NCBI GenBank assembly: GCA_046331625.1
Contig: JAXLQL010000002.1
Span: 124,001-188,000 of the forward strand
Direction: 5' to 3'
Source of the DNA: JAXLQL01 sp046331625
GTDB lineage: Bacteria > Acidobacteriota > Terriglobia > Bryobacterales > Bryobacteraceae
Length of the DNA: 64,000 bases
Under the pieces are notes generated by a model. It did no database searches and was not told where the DNA came from. It worked only from the letters and a program-made list of their open reading frames with translations. Below, piece by piece: positions 8,825 to 18,092 of this stretch (position 1 is the first letter of the stretch; each line of letters opens with the position of its first letter). The translations under genes were made by a program, and so were the position numbers.

Positions 8825-10802
8825 GAACCGTTTCCTCTTGGTCCCCGCCTTCGCCTTTTGTTTGATCGCCGCCGAGCGGCCCGTACCTGCGCCCGGCGTT
8901 GCCGTGGCTGAAGCCGACCGCACGGCGCTGCAGAACGGGCTGAAAAAGCTAGAGTCGAGCATTGCTGCTCTGAGAGCAAAACATGGGCCACGCTCGCTCC
9001 TGGTGGCCGACGTTCGCATCTTCTACGATGCCGTCCGCTATGGGCTCGAATACAACGAGTTCCTCAAGGCCGAGGAAGTGTTCCGCGCCAAGGACCTCTT
9101 GAAGCTCGGCCAGCAGCGCGCCGACGAACTGGCCGCGGGGCGCGCACCTTGGACCAAGCAAACAGGGCTCGTCGTCCGCGGCTACGTCTCGAAGATCGAT
9201 GACAGCGTGCAGCCGTACGGACTGGTGATTCCTGAAAGCTTCGGTCCTGAAAAGCCGCACTCATGGCGGCTCGATGCATGGTTCCACGGCCGCAGCGAAA
9301 CGCTGACCGAAGGGAACTTCCTCTGGGACCGCATCAACAACCCAGGACAATTCACGCCACCCGACACGATCGTGCTCCATCTCTACGGGCGCTTCTGCAA
9401 CGCCAACAAGTTCGCTGGCGAAGTGGACCTGTTCGAGGCGCTCGACGCGGTGAAGCAGCAGTATCGCATTGACGAGCGCCGCATTTCGATGCGCGGGTTC
9501 AGCATGGGCGGCGCCGCAGTGTGGCACATCGCGGCACACTACGCGGGGCTGTGGGCATCGGCGGCTCCTGGCGCGGGATTCTCAGAAACGGCCGAGTTCC
9601 TCAACGTTTTCCAGAACGAGAAGGTGCAGCCCAACTGGTGGGAGAAGAAGCTGTGGCGGCTCTATGACGCGACGGTCTACGCCGAGAACTTCTTCAATCT
9701 GCCGGTGGTGGCCTACAGCGGCGAGGTGGATCGGCAAATGCAAGCCGCCAAGGTGATGGAGCGCGAGATGGCCAAGGAAGGGATGACGCTGCGGCACATC
9801 ATCGGTCCGGGCACCCCACATCGCTATCATCCCGATTCGAAGGTGAAGATCGACGAGATTGTGGACGCGCTGGCGGCGAAGGGGCGCGAGGCGTATCCGC
9901 GCAAGATCCGGTTCACCACGTACACGCTTGCTTATGACCGGATGAAGTGGGTTCGCGTCGACGCGATGGCGCATCACTGGGAGCGCGCGCATGTGGAAGC
10001 CGAAGTGGAGAGCGCCAAGCGCATTCGCGTCGCGACTAGCGGAGTGACGGCGTTCACGCTCGACTTCGGTCCGGGTGGCGCTCCGATGGATGCGGCTTCG
10101 AAGGCGACCGTGGCGATCGACGGAACGAACGTGGAAGCTCCGGCTCCTGCATCGGATCGCTCATTCACCGCTTCGTTCGTCAAGAGCGCATCGGGATGGA
10201 AGCTGGCCGGGACTGAAGAAGCGGGCCTGCGCAAGCGGCACGGATTGCAAGGTCCGATCGATGACGCATTCATGGACCGGTTCATCATCGTGAAGCCCAC
10301 CGGCTCGCCGATGCTGAGCGGCTCGGCAGCGTGGGTGGACCAAGAGATGAAGCGGGCGATCACCGAGTGGCGGCGGCATTTCCGCGGCGAGGCCATCGTG
10401 AAGAACGACACCGTCGTGACCGACGAGGACATCCGCACCAGCAATCTCGCGCTGTGGGGAGATCCCGGCAGCAATCACGTGCTGGGGCGCCTGGCGGCGA
10501 AGCTCCCGGTGGCGTGGAGCGCGGATTCGGTTGCGGTCGGCGCGCGGAAGTTCGCCGCAGCCACGCACGCGCCGGTACTCGTGTATCCGAATCCGCTCAA
10601 CCCGTCACACTACGTTGTCGTCAACAGCGGCTTCACGTTCCGCGAATACGACTATCTGAACAACGCGCGGCAGATTCCGAAGCTGCCTGACTTCGCGATC
10701 ATTGACACAACCACTCCACCCGACTCGCGATGGCCCGGCAAGGTGGCCTATGCCGGATTCTTTGGCGAAAAGTGGGAAGTAGTTGAGAATCAGGGGCAGT
10801 AG
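8823..10802 (+). CDS. Exported alpha/beta hydrolase (prolyl oligopeptidase/esterase-like)
   Basis: About 659 residues. The signal peptide MNRFLLVPAFAFCLIAA begins at an ATG overlapping the divergent sugar dehydrogenase start. A central alpha/beta-hydrolase domain carries the nucleophile elbow GFSMGGAAVWH (Ser in G-x-S-M-G), a possible acid in AYSGEVDRQ and a catalytic-histidine candidate in GTPHRYHPDSK. It is flanked by beta-rich regions, with a long C-terminal part containing DEDIRTSNLALWGDPGSNHV. This layout is common in acidobacterial secreted peptidase/esterase-like proteins. The substrate is not predictable. It converges with the TonB receptor, leaving 12 bp. Confidence 0.8.
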   Translation: MNRFLLVPAFAFCLIAAERPVPAPGVAVAEADRTALQNGLKKLESSIAALRAKHGPRSLLVADVRIFYDAVRYGLEYNEFLKAEEVFRAKDLLKLGQQRADELAAGRAPWTKQTGLVVRGYVSKIDDSVQPYGLVIPESFGPEKPHSWRLDAWFHGRSETLTEGNFLWDRINNPGQFTPPDTIVLHLYGRFCNANKFAGEVDLFEALDAVKQQYRIDERRISMRGFSMGGAAVWHIAAHYAGLWASAAPGAGFSETAEFLNVFQNEKVQPNWWEKKLWRLYDATVYAENFFNLPVVAYSGEVDRQMQAAKVMEREMAKEGMTLRHIIGPGTPHRYHPDSKVKIDEIVDALAAKGREAYPRKIRFTTYTLAYDRMKWVRVDAMAHHWERAHVEAEVESAKRIRVATSGVTAFTLDFGPGGAPMDAASKATVAIDGTNVEAPAPASDRSFTASFVKSASGWKLAGTEEAGLRKRHGLQGPIDDAFMDRFIIVKPTGSPMLSGSAAWVDQEMKRAITEWRRHFRGEAIVKNDTVVTDEDIRTSNLALWGDPGSNHVLGRLAAKLPVAWSADSVAVGARKFAAATHAPVLVYPNPLNPSHYVVVNSGFTFREYDYLNNARQIPKLPDFAIIDTTTPPDSRWPGKVAYAGFFGEKWEVVENQGQ

Positions 10803-10814
10803 CCTGCCCCAGTT

Positions 10815-13800
10815 TCAGAAGATGAACTTCAGCCCGAGTTGGACGTTCCGCGAGTCGCGGGAACTCGTGATTGTGCCGAACGTGCCCGACGCATTGCGCC
10901 CATTCGCGCCCGCCGAAAAGCCGCCGTTCGGGATCCCGAGATTCACGTGGTTGAAGAAGTTGAAAGCCTCGGCGCGGAACTGCACGTTGTAGCGTTCGGT
11001 GATCCGGGTGTTCTTGATGAGCGAAAGGTCCCAGTTCACCGTGCCTGGACCACGCACGTCGGGCAAGACCCGGCCGACATTGCCGTACGTGAACGGATCG
11101 GGATTGACGAACTGCGTGGTATCGAACCATCGCAGCGCGCTTCGTCCACTCGAGAGATTCGCTGTCGTGCCGGTGGAGTTCGGCCGGTTCGCAAGGAAAT
11201 TGCTCGCGCCGGTGACCAACAGCGGCAGGCCGGTTTGCATGATGCCGATGGTGTTCACTTGCCATCCGCCGATCGCTTTGGCGAGCGCGCCCGACTGTCC
11301 GCGTCCAAAGGGAAGCTCATACACCACGCTCAGCACGCCGCGTTGCGAAACGTCGGTCGGGTCCACTGAGCGCTCGAGCTTGCGGTTGAACTTGCCGTCC
11401 TGATAGCTGATCTGGTTCACCTGCTCGACGGATCCGAAGTTCACGGGGTTGGCCAAGCTGTCGGAGATGATCTTGCCCGCCGTGTAGGAGACGAGCATCG
11501 TCAACCCGTGGCTCATCCGCTTCTCCACGCTCGCGAGCAGCAGATGCGAGTTGTACGCGGCGAGTCGTGGATTCCGAATCGAGATTCCCGTGTAGTAGGG
11601 ATACGGCCGCAGCGATTGCAAGCGCGAGATGGTGGCCGCTCCGAGGGCACCCGGCACGCGGCCGGCGTAGGGATTCGCCACCTGCTGGTTGAGCGCGAGC
11701 CCCTGACTCAGATACTGGTCATCGAGTTGGTTGAGGTCATAGCTGCCCGCGGTGAAGCCGCTCCCGATGTTGCCGGAGTACGACACGTCCACCAGCCAGT
11801 TTCCGCGAAGCTGTTGCTGCACAGACAGCGAGAACTGTTGCGAGCGCGGGATACTGCCATCCTTCTCGTCGATCGATACGCCTTGCCCGAGGAACGGTTG
11901 CGCGCCGAGGTTGCGGCCCAGCGGTTGCACGGGGGCGAACGGGAATCCGATCTTCAAGTCGAACGCGGGGAGGTTCGGATTCGACTGCGCATAGGTGGTG
12001 GCCGTCTGCGCGAATCCGGCGGCGTTGCCGTAATTCTCGCGCCACATCTGCGACGGATAGATCATGCCGAAACCGCCGCGCACCACGGTGCGTGCGTTGC
12101 CGCGGACATCCCAAGCGAATCCCAGGCGCGGACTGAAATTCGTATAGTCATTGTTGCGGAAGGCGCGGGGCTGCCCTCCCACTCCGGCGTAGATGGTGCA
12201 GCCTAGCAACCCGTTTGGAAGCGTGCAGCCGAGATCGAAGTTGGTGGTGCCGTCGCGATTCTCCACTGTCTGCGCTTGAAAATCGTACCGGAGCCCCAGA
12301 TTGAGCGTGAGCCGCCGCGTGACCTTCCAGTCATCCTGCAAGAACCCGGAAACCGAGTGGCTGCGCTGCGATTCGCCCAGGTGCGTTGTCACCGACGCAT
12401 TCGTCACAGCGCCCAGCAGGAACGAAGCGTATGCGGAACCGGTGCCCGCGGGAGTGGTGGGATTTCCCGTGAGCCCGGCAGCGAAGTTATAGGACCCCGA
12501 TGGCGACGAGCGTTGCAGATTGTTGCCCTGCAGCGTGCGGAAATCGAAGCCCGCCTTGAGCGTGTGCGCGCCGCGGATCATCGTCACCGTATCGAGGAAC
12601 TGCCAGTTCACGCTGCCGCGGACTCCCGCGGTGCCGGTGTTGAATCCCGGGAGCCCGTTGTTGATGGCCGGGAACGTATCGGCCGGAACGATCGAGGGCA
12701 GCCCGAGTTTCTGCGGCCATCCGCCGCCGAAGCTGCGCACGATGAACGGGAAGTAGCCGCGGGTCACGCCGAGCCGGAATTCGTTGATCGTGGTGGGCGT
12801 GAACGTGTGCGTGTCCGAGATCACTACGTTCCAATTCTTCAGATTGTCGTCGCGCTTGGAAAGCACGTCGTTCGGATAAACCGTGGCGCCGCTCGCGCCG
12901 TTGTCGGTCTTGTGATTGAAGAACGAGTAGCGCGCGAAGATCGAGTTGCGGTCGGAGAAGCGGTGGTCGCCCTTGATCGTGTACTGCTGCATGTACCGGG
13001 CTTCGGTTCCGAAGCGCCCGTAGTTGTTGGCGTTGGTGAAAGCGTTGGTTGGCGTGCGGTTGGGCAGCGGATAAAAGTCGTTGATCTTCGCCGCCACTGG
13101 GTCGATCCGATTCGATGGAATCAAGTTTCCCGGAAACACGCTCCGCGTCGCTTGGCTTGCCGCGTTCGTTCCCGTGGTTGCGGGATCGTAGATCGGAATC
13201 AACGCTCCTGTCGTGGTGAGCAGGTCACTGAAATTTCCCCCGTGCTGCAGCGGCGTGGGGAACGTCCCGATCTGTTGCGTGGACCGCCGGAAGTAATAGC
13301 GCTCCCAGTTGCCGAAGAAGAACGTCTTGTCGCGAACCACGGGTCCGCCCGCCGACACGCCGAACTGGTTGTAGCGGAACGGAGGCTTGCTGGCTGCGAA
13401 CGCGTTGCGCGCGTCGAGCTTGTCATTGCGGAAGAACTCGTACGCGGTTCCATGGAATTGGTTGGTGCCGGATTTGGTCACCATATTGATGACGCCGCCG
13501 GCGGTGAACCCGTACTCGGCCGAGAGTGACCCTGACTGCACCTTGAACTCTTCCACCGCATCGACGCCCGGGTTGATCGCCACTTCGCCGATGTAGCTCT
13601 GGATGTTGTTCGCCCCGTCGAGCAGTTGGCCGTTCATCGAGTTCGGTCCGCCGTTGATCGAAATGGAGGAAAGCTGGATGCCGCGGTCGGCGAAACCGGA
13701 GTTCGTAGGCCCGGCGTTCGATTTCACCGCCGGAGTCAGCAGTGTCAACGCGAGCGCGTTGCGGCCGTTGAGAGGAAGCTCGACGATGCGGCGGTTCTCC

Positions 13801-14225
13801 ACCACCTTGCCGACCGATGCTCCGCTCGTGTCGACCAGCGCGCCTTGCGCTTGCACTTCGATCGTCTCGGCCACTTGGCCGACATCGAGTCGCGCGTCCG
13901 CTTCCAGGCGCTGATCCACTTGCAGCGTCAATCCGGAGATCAGGGCTTTGCGAAACCCACTCTTTTCGACGGAGACCGTGTACGGGCCGACATTGAGGTT
14001 CGGCACGAAGTAGAGGCCTTCGGCGTTGGTCTCGGTGGTGGTGGTTACGTTGGTGGCGGTGTTGGTGATCCGCACGCTGGCCCCTTGAATCGCGGCTGCC
14101 GACGTGTCTGTGACCAACCCCTGAATCGCGCCGCGGCCTTGTTGGGCAGAGGCGATGGACGCCGCGAGCGCCGCGGCAAGCAGAGCGCCGAAGATCCTCG
14201 GCAAAGCGGACGACTTCGAAAGCAT
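10815..14225 (-). CDS. Oar-like TonB-dependent receptor with carboxypeptidase-regulatory domain
   Basis: About 1136 residues from the ATG at 14225, which follows a G-rich ribosome site (AAGGGGGT). It has a signal peptide ending IASAQQGRG, then a carboxypeptidase-regulatory-like domain (about 25-110: GAIQGLVTDTSAAAIQGASV), a TonB plug (about 125-260, with ELPLNGRNALALTLLTPAV and INGGPNSMNGQLLDGANN) and a large outer-membrane beta barrel ending in the aromatic LGLKFIF. Acidobacteria carry many such receptors for oligosaccharides or peptides; the ligand is unknown. It follows hemG on the same strand by 68 bp. Confidence 0.92.
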   Translation of the reverse strand: MLSKSSALPRIFGALLAAALAASIASAQQGRGAIQGLVTDTSAAAIQGASVRITNTATNVTTTTETNAEGLYFVPNLNVGPYTVSVEKSGFRKALISGLTLQVDQRLEADARLDVGQVAETIEVQAQGALVDTSGASVGKVVENRRIVELPLNGRNALALTLLTPAVKSNAGPTNSGFADRGIQLSSISINGGPNSMNGQLLDGANNIQSYIGEVAINPGVDAVEEFKVQSGSLSAEYGFTAGGVINMVTKSGTNQFHGTAYEFFRNDKLDARNAFAASKPPFRYNQFGVSAGGPVVRDKTFFFGNWERYYFRRSTQQIGTFPTPLQHGGNFSDLLTTTGALIPIYDPATTGTNAASQATRSVFPGNLIPSNRIDPVAAKINDFYPLPNRTPTNAFTNANNYGRFGTEARYMQQYTIKGDHRFSDRNSIFARYSFFNHKTDNGASGATVYPNDVLSKRDDNLKNWNVVISDTHTFTPTTINEFRLGVTRGYFPFIVRSFGGGWPQKLGLPSIVPADTFPAINNGLPGFNTGTAGVRGSVNWQFLDTVTMIRGAHTLKAGFDFRTLQGNNLQRSSPSGSYNFAAGLTGNPTTPAGTGSAYASFLLGAVTNASVTTHLGESQRSHSVSGFLQDDWKVTRRLTLNLGLRYDFQAQTVENRDGTTNFDLGCTLPNGLLGCTIYAGVGGQPRAFRNNDYTNFSPRLGFAWDVRGNARTVVRGGFGMIYPSQMWRENYGNAAGFAQTATTYAQSNPNLPAFDLKIGFPFAPVQPLGRNLGAQPFLGQGVSIDEKDGSIPRSQQFSLSVQQQLRGNWLVDVSYSGNIGSGFTAGSYDLNQLDDQYLSQGLALNQQVANPYAGRVPGALGAATISRLQSLRPYPYYTGISIRNPRLAAYNSHLLLASVEKRMSHGLTMLVSYTAGKIISDSLANPVNFGSVEQVNQISYQDGKFNRKLERSVDPTDVSQRGVLSVVYELPFGRGQSGALAKAIGGWQVNTIGIMQTGLPLLVTGASNFLANRPNSTGTTANLSSGRSALRWFDTTQFVNPDPFTYGNVGRVLPDVRGPGTVNWDLSLIKNTRITERYNVQFRAEAFNFFNHVNLGIPNGGFSAGANGRNASGTFGTITSSRDSRNVQLGLKFIF

Positions 14226-14293
14226 GGACCCCCTTGGTTCCCGATCATGATGGCACAGCCGGATCGCTGGGCGCAAGGGGAATATTTCAGATT

Positions 14294-15619
14294 TCAGGAA
14301 CGTCCGGACGCAATCTTTGCGGCGGCTTGCTTGCCCATGCGGATGCAATCGGGGATTCCGATCCCCTGGTAGGCGTTACCCACCAGATGCAGTGACGGGA
14401 TCGCGGCCGCGCGGTTTTCGATCTCCGCGATGCGCGCGGCATGACCCACCGTGTACTGGGCCATCGCTCGCGGCCACCGGGATGCACGAACGAAATCGGG
14501 CTTGACGGTGATGCCCATGAGGCGCGCGAGTTCCTCTTCGACGCGTGACTGGTCAAACTCGGTTCCGGTAAGAAAGCAACGCAGCAGGGCCCAGCCGTCC
14601 GGAACACGATGGGAGAACTTTGTTCCCACCCACGTGCAGGCCACCAGCGCGCCGCGCTCTTTCCTCGGCACCAGGAATCCGAAGCCGTTCAGCGGATGAG
14701 CGATCCGGGAACGCTTGTATCCGAGCGCCAAGGTGATCGACGACGTGTAATCGATCGATGAGAGCGTAGCCGCCAATTGCCGATCGGCGCCTTCGAGCAG
14801 GAGCCCGGCTTCATGAGCCGGGCAGGCGAGCACGATTTGCGATGCCTCGAGCCACTCGCCGTTGACGCGGAGCCGGCCGGGTTCGAACGCTTCGGCTTCC
14901 CCGTGAATGACGTTCCGCACGTGAGGCTGTAGCGCCTCCACCAGGCTCGCGAGCCCGCGCTTCAGCGTCTTGAAGAGCGATCCGCTGCCCGGACCGGGGC
15001 GAGGTCCGCTGAGGACACCCTTGGTGAGGCTGCCGTACTTCTGTTCGAGTTCGACGAAGCGGGGCAAGGTGGCCGAGACGCTGAGGCGGTCGGGCGAGCC
15101 GCCGTAGACTCCGGCGAGCAGCGGCTCGGCGAGATACTCCACCGCTTCCGCTCCGTAGTGATCGGAGACGAAATCGCTCACCGTGCGGTCTTCGGCGGGG
15201 GCTGCGGGGGGACTGCGGAAGTACTCGAGGCCCATGCGGATCTTGGTCGAGAGCCCCAGCAAGGGCGTGGTCGCCATCGGCCAGATCTTGGTGGGGACCA
15301 TCATCATCAGACCATCCGGCATCGGGACCAAGTCGCCGTTGCGGACGATGTAGGTGACGCGCTGATGGTCGTTCGAGCCGATGACTTCGCCTTCGAGCCC
15401 GAGTTCGCGGATGAGTTCGAGCGCGGCGGGTTTGGCGGCGAGAAAGCTGTCGGGTCCGCCTTCGATGACGCAGCCTTCGACGGTTTCGGTGGTGATGACG
15501 CCGCCGAGTCGCGGATGCCGCTCGACGAGGGTGACTGGGACGCCGGCCTTCGAGAGGTAGTAAGCGGTGGCGAGTCCGGAGATGCCGCCGCCGACGACGA
15601 GAACGCGCTCAGCCGACAT
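14294..15619 (-). CDS. hemG: Protoporphyrinogen/coproporphyrinogen oxidase (HemY type)
   Basis: FAD-dependent oxidase of late haem synthesis (TIGR00562 family), also called hemY or cgoX depending on pathway. A 441-residue protein starting with the dinucleotide-binding motif VLVVGGGISGLATAYYLSKAG, then LGGVITTETVEGCVIEGGPD and SVSATLPRFVELEQKYGSL, ending with the FAD-contacting HLVGNAYQGIGIPDCIRMGK. Length is normal. It lies downstream of hemE in the same direction, with a 140-bp gap that holds repeat copy B and two further hairpins. Confidence 0.92.
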   Translation of the reverse strand: MSAERVLVVGGGISGLATAYYLSKAGVPVTLVERHPRLGGVITTETVEGCVIEGGPDSFLAAKPAALELIRELGLEGEVIGSNDHQRVTYIVRNGDLVPMPDGLMMMVPTKIWPMATTPLLGLSTKIRMGLEYFRSPPAAPAEDRTVSDFVSDHYGAEAVEYLAEPLLAGVYGGSPDRLSVSATLPRFVELEQKYGSLTKGVLSGPRPGPGSGSLFKTLKRGLASLVEALQPHVRNVIHGEAEAFEPGRLRVNGEWLEASQIVLACPAHEAGLLLEGADRQLAATLSSIDYTSSITLALGYKRSRIAHPLNGFGFLVPRKERGALVACTWVGTKFSHRVPDGWALLRCFLTGTEFDQSRVEEELARLMGITVKPDFVRASRWPRAMAQYTVGHAARIAEIENRAAAIPSLHLVGNAYQGIGIPDCIRMGKQAAAKIASGRS

Positions 15620-15633
15620 GGGTGGTCCTGAGC

Positions 15634-15676
15634 TGTGGGGCAGGCTTCAGCGAGCGCGGGACCTCAGTCCCGCCGC
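15634..15676. repeat. Interspersed double-hairpin repeat, copy B
   Basis: A degenerate copy of the interspersed element. The first hairpin has lost pairing on one arm (GCAGGC-ttca-GCgagc), while the second is intact apart from a ctca loop (GCGGGAC/GTCCCGC). It is in the hemE-hemG gap, 14 bp upstream of the hemG start codon, so it would be in the 5' leader of hemG if the genes are co-transcribed. Confidence 0.85.
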
Positions 15677-15700
15677 CCTGAGCAACGAAACACGTGAGGC

Positions 15701-15737
15701 GAGGGGTCCGGGGCCCCTCAGCGGACCACAGGTCCGC
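15701..15737. other. Two adjacent hairpins between hemE and hemG
   Basis: GAGGGG...CCCCTC (15701-15719, 7-nt loop) is followed directly by the perfect hairpin GCGGACC-aca-GGTCCGC (15721-15737). With repeat copy B they form a chain of four possible stem-loops in the 140-bp hemE-hemG interval, which could attenuate or stabilise the mRNA. No T-tract is present. Confidence 0.5.
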
Positions 15738-15759
15738 CCTACCAGCCCACGCCGGCTTC

Positions 15760-16782
15760 TCAGGGTTTGAACTCGCGGACAAACTGCACGACCGCCTTCA
15801 CGTTGTCGACCGGAGTTTCCGGCAAGATCCCGTGGCCCAGATTGAAGATATGCCCCGGCCGCGACCCGGTCCGCTTGAGTAACTCGTGGACCCGTAGTTT
15901 GAGCTCCGGCAAAGGCGCGAATAGCACCGCCGGATCGAGATTCCCCTGAATCGCCGACCGGTAGCTGATATCCATCCAAGCCTGATCGATATTGATGCGC
16001 CAATCCACGCCGAGCACGTCGCCACCGGCGGCATGCAATTCGCGGAAGTAACCCGAGCATCCGGTTCCGAAGTGGATCACCGGAACACCGCCCGAGCGGA
16101 TGCGTTCGATCAGCGCGCGCGAATACTGGGCGACGTAGCGGACATAGTCGTCCGAGCCGAGCGCGCCGACCCAGCTATCGAACACCTGGATCGCGCGGGC
16201 GCCGGCGGCGATCTGCATCAGCCCATACGAGCCGAGCACATCCACCAGCTTGCCCATCAAGCGGCGCCAAAGCGTTTCCTCGCGATACATCATCGTCTTG
16301 GTGCGTAGGAAGCTCTTTGACGGCCCACCCTCGATCATGTAACTCGCCATGGTGAACGGCGCGCCGACGAACCCGATGACGGGCACGCGGCCAGCCAGCG
16401 CGCGGACCGTGGTCTGAATAGACTCGCCCACATAGCCGAGGTCGTCCGTGTTTGAGATCGACAGCGAGTCAATGTCTGATGACGTGCGAACCGGGTTGTC
16501 GATTACGGGCCCTTCGCCTTCGCGGAAATCGAGCTTGAGGCCCATCGGCTCCACGGGCAGAAGCAGGTCGGCGAAGACGATTGCGGCATCGACGTCGAGC
16601 GCCTCCACTGGCTGGAGCGTTACCTGAGCGGCGAGATCGGGCCGCTTGCAGATTTCGAGAATATGGTGATGCTTCCGTATCTCACGATACTGCTGCATGT
16701 ACCGTCCCGCCTGGCGCATGAACCAGACCGGCCGAACATCGGTGGGCCGGCGGCGGCAGGCATCGAGAAAGCGGCTATTCAT
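15760..16782 (-). CDS. hemE: Uroporphyrinogen decarboxylase
   Basis: Decarboxylates uroporphyrinogen III to coproporphyrinogen III. About 340 residues, with the family signature RPVWFMRQAGRYMQQYRE near the N-terminus, VDAAIVFADLLLPVEPMG, GFVGAPFTMASYMIEGG, FDSWVGALG and the C-terminal FNLGHGILPETPVDNV. I chose the ATG at 16782 because it overlaps the apbE stop as ATGA, implying translational coupling; an in-frame ATG 15 nt upstream is the alternative. Confidence 0.95.
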   Translation of the reverse strand: MNSRFLDACRRRPTDVRPVWFMRQAGRYMQQYREIRKHHHILEICKRPDLAAQVTLQPVEALDVDAAIVFADLLLPVEPMGLKLDFREGEGPVIDNPVRTSSDIDSLSISNTDDLGYVGESIQTTVRALAGRVPVIGFVGAPFTMASYMIEGGPSKSFLRTKTMMYREETLWRRLMGKLVDVLGSYGLMQIAAGARAIQVFDSWVGALGSDDYVRYVAQYSRALIERIRSGGVPVIHFGTGCSGYFRELHAAGGDVLGVDWRINIDQAWMDISYRSAIQGNLDPAVLFAPLPELKLRVHELLKRTGSRPGHIFNLGHGILPETPVDNVKAVVQFVREFKP

Positions 16783-17747
16783 TGGAGCCACGCGCATGCG
16801 ATTTCCGTTTTGTCCTCACAAAAGAACGCCCGGAAGCCTCCGGGCAGATTTCGAGACGCCCACTTGCGCCCCAGGATGAAGAGCGGCTTGGTGTACGCTT
16901 CGCTATCGAGCGTGCGGGGCGCGATTACCGACACCGACAACATACCCGGCGCGGGATAACCCGTGCGCGGATCGAAAATGTGGCTGTAAGTAACGCCACC
17001 GGATACGAAGAATTTCTCGGAAGTTCCGGAAGTGGACATCGACATGTCGCGCAGAGTTACCGTGCCGGCGGTCTCGCCGCGTTTCTTCGGGTGCCGGATG
17101 TCTACTTTCCAACCGGATTCGTGGGGGGGGGCTCCCAGGCCGTAAATGCTCGAGCCGCCGGCCGAAACCAGCGCCGAGGAGATCCCGAGCCCGCGAAGAA
17201 CTTCGACGATGCGATCCACGGCGTAGCCCTTTCCGATGCCGCCGGGGTCGATTTCCATGCCCGGCTTGGCGAAGCGCACCGTTGAATTCTCCTTGTCGAG
17301 GATCACGTTTCTGTAGCCGACCTTGGCGAGCGCTGTCCGAATTTCCGCCCGATGAGGCAGCCTGCCCGAGCCTTTGTAAAAGCCCCAGGTTCGCACCAAC
17401 GGACCGACCGTGATATCGAATGCTCCTTCGGTTTTGCCGCTATAAGAAAGGCAATCTTCCAGCAGCCGGAACAACTCCGGGGTCACCCGCACGGCGCGGC
17501 TTCCCGCCTCTCGATTCACCATGCTCCACTCGCTGTGCGGCTTGTAGTTCGAAAGCGCTTCATCGAGCCGGTGAATCTCTTCAAATGATTGATCCACCGC
17601 CGCTTGCAGCTTGTTCCGGTCATCACCGTAGGCAACGATCGTGTAGGTGGAGCCCATGGCGTCCACGCTTGACTCGATCCGGAGAGGTTCACCGGCCCGA
17701 GCGACCGTAGCCGCCACCCACAACGTTAGCACAGCGGGGCGCATCAA
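16779..17747 (-). CDS. apbE: FAD:protein FMN transferase
   Basis: Mg-dependent flavin transferase that attaches FMN covalently to threonines of target proteins (for example Nqr/Rnf subunits). A 322-residue protein with an N-terminal signal segment (LWVAATVARAG) indicating export. Motifs: VDAMGSTYTIVAYGDD, DITVGPLVRTWGFY, EIDPGGIGKGYAVDR, SALVSAGGSSIYGLG and THIFDPRTGYP-like SHIFDPRTGYPAPG. A TAGAAT hexamer lies 6 nt upstream of TTG 17747 (9 nt before ATG 17744). The stop overlaps the hemE start as ATGA. Confidence 0.93.
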   Translation of the reverse strand: MMRPAVLTLWVAATVARAGEPLRIESSVDAMGSTYTIVAYGDDRNKLQAAVDQSFEEIHRLDEALSNYKPHSEWSMVNREAGSRAVRVTPELFRLLEDCLSYSGKTEGAFDITVGPLVRTWGFYKGSGRLPHRAEIRTALAKVGYRNVILDKENSTVRFAKPGMEIDPGGIGKGYAVDRIVEVLRGLGISSALVSAGGSSIYGLGAPPHESGWKVDIRHPKKRGETAGTVTLRDMSMSTSGTSEKFFVSGGVTYSHIFDPRTGYPAPGMLSVSVIAPRTLDSEAYTKPLFILGRKWASRNLPGGFRAFFCEDKTEIACAWLQ

Positions 17748-17816
17748 GTCGTTATTCTAGAGCATTTTTTTGCCCAGCGCGAGCAAGTATAAGCGATGCT
17801 TATGGGGCGCCGCGGC

Positions 17817-18092
17817 TCAGTTCGAAGTAAGCCAGGTTACTTTCTTTGGAGCGGAACTTGTGCAAGCGATCGAATCCGTCATCCCGGATGAGATCAGCGC
17901 GCAGGCGTTGTCCACGGCGGCTCGCTGGGCTTGCTCCCGCGTGGCGGCTGAAGCGGTCCGGCAGGCTTGGCGTCCGGCGAATTCCATGCAGACCTCGACG
18001 CGATGCGCGGTCAGGTTGCGCATCGAGGTGTACATGATGGCGATGAAGGCCAGGATGAAAACAATGACGATGATGGGACCCTTGTTCTTCAT
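17817..18092 (-). CDS. Small membrane-anchored protein of unknown function
   Basis: A 91-residue protein with one N-terminal transmembrane or uncleaved signal helix (GPIIVIVFILAFIAIMYTS), followed by a short periplasmic domain containing four cysteines (VEVCMEFAG, ACRTASA, NACALI, IACTSS). I do not recognise the family. The start codon overlaps the accA stop as ATGA, so it is coupled to accA. It is 69 bp upstream of apbE on the same strand. Confidence 0.75.
   Translation of the reverse strand: MKNKGPIIVIVFILAFIAIMYTSMRNLTAHRVEVCMEFAGRQACRTASAATREQAQRAAVDNACALISSGMTDSIACTSSAPKKVTWLTSN

Noticed and set aside
12276..13529. 417-codon plus-strand frame inside the TonB receptor gene
   Set aside because: Shadow of the beta-barrel coding sequence; no motif and atypical composition.
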